Notes under the pieces: generated by a model
Told to the model about the DNA's origin: nothing
The model's input: the letters and a program-made list of their open reading frames with translations, nothing else
Databases searched by the model: none
Shown here: positions 6,966 through 7,217 of the stretch, piece by piece
Layout of the letters: each line of letters begins with the position of its first letter
How positions within the stretch are numbered: position 1 is the first letter of the stretch
Source of the DNA: Salinisphaera sp. UBA1666
GTDB taxonomy: Bacteria; Pseudomonadota; Gammaproteobacteria; Nevskiales; Salinisphaeraceae
Direction: 5' to 3'
Length of the DNA stretch: 7,217 nucleotides
Assembly (NCBI GenBank): GCA_002320455.1
Contig: DCKU01000167.1
Location: 1-7,217, forward strand
Translations under genes and position numbers: made by a program

Positions 6966-7217
6966 TTACATCGGCGGCACGGTACCGTTCTTGCCGACAA
7001 TGACCTTCTTGGCGGTGTAGCCGTCGCCGTTGGACGACACGATCGCAAAAGCGTGTGCGCCCGTCTTTAGATCAGACACCTTGCCCGGGGCAAGTTTGAC
7101 CGTCGGCACGTCCTTGGGAACAACGATGGTTTTGGTGCCGTCGCCGTAGTCGACCTTTAACGTCATCGTCTCGCTCTTGCTGGACGACTGGGTCACGGTG
7201 CCGTTGGTCATGCTCGA
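6966..7217 (-). CDS. C-terminal part of a small, probably exported beta-rich protein (cut by the window edge)
   Basis: Eighty-three codons plus a TAA stop are visible, and the frame is still open at base 7217, with two serine codons upstream of the first visible Met (7209-7211). That Met is probably internal: no ribosome binding site can be seen, and the sequence begins mid-domain. The visible part alternates Val, Thr and Gly in a beta-strand pattern (TMTLKVDYGDGTKTIVVP, then APGKVSDLKTGAHAF, then KKVIVGKNG) and ends in the residues VPPM. From memory this resembles the C-terminal end of small periplasmic proteins of about 170 residues in Proteobacteria, sometimes labelled DUF5666-like, in which a TVxxxxG.TLTVKYxDGxK...VGxxGxxPPM pattern recurs. 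Their function is unknown. It converges on amiD, with the shared terminator between them. The start, signal peptide and full length lie outside the window. Confidence 0.7.
   Translation of the reverse strand, partial: SSMTNGTVTQSSSKSETMTLKVDYGDGTKTIVVPKDVPTVKLAPGKVSDLKTGAHAFAIVSSNGDGYTAKKVIVGKNGTVPPM

Noticed and set aside
1..7217. CRISPR array, tRNA/rRNA genes, insertion sequence or phage genes
   Set aside because: No regularly spaced direct repeats, cloverleaf, transposase-like protein, terminal inverted repeats or phage-type protein could be seen on either strand.

Overview
This window is a GC-rich stretch of ordinary bacterial chromosome. It holds five complete protein genes and one gene cut off by the right edge. 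The content (a full-length HrpA helicase with its proteobacterial C-terminal domain, an outer-membrane AmiD-type amidase lipoprotein, an IalB-family secreted protein) points to a Gram-negative proteobacterium, most likely a gammaproteobacterium. A halophilic lineage such as Salinisphaera is only a guess. No mobile element, CRISPR array, tRNA, rRNA or phage gene was seen.

Layout. Positions 1-96 are non-coding and rich in short inverted repeats. An IalB-family secreted protein is on the minus strand (97-624). Across a 192-bp intergenic gap (625-816) lies a divergent, membrane-anchored DUF218 (YdcF/SanA-like) protein on the plus strand (817-1446). It converges, 16 bp apart, on hrpA (minus, 1463-5431), which takes up more than half the window. 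hrpA starts at a TTG codon and shares an 81-bp divergent upstream region with a plus-strand hotdog-fold acyl-CoA thioesterase (5513-5914). Sixty bases further on is an AmiD-like N-acetylmuramoyl-L-alanine amidase lipoprotein (5975-6832), possibly in the same transcript. A strong bidirectional terminator (6898-6927) separates it from the C-terminal end of a minus-strand gene that runs off the right edge (6966-7217).

How the genes fit together. hrpA is an RNA helicase acting on RNA or ribosomes. The thioesterase acts on acyl-CoAs in the cytoplasm. Three products (IalB-like, DUF218, AmiD-like), and probably the partial one, act in or beyond the periplasm. Strand changes break the region into several transcription units, so only thioesterase-amiD is a plausible operon. 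I found no convincing new system. The points worth a second look are the TTG start of hrpA, a basic insertion in HrpA, the inverted-repeat cluster at the left edge, the cysteine content of the DUF218 protein, and the truncated gene at the right edge.
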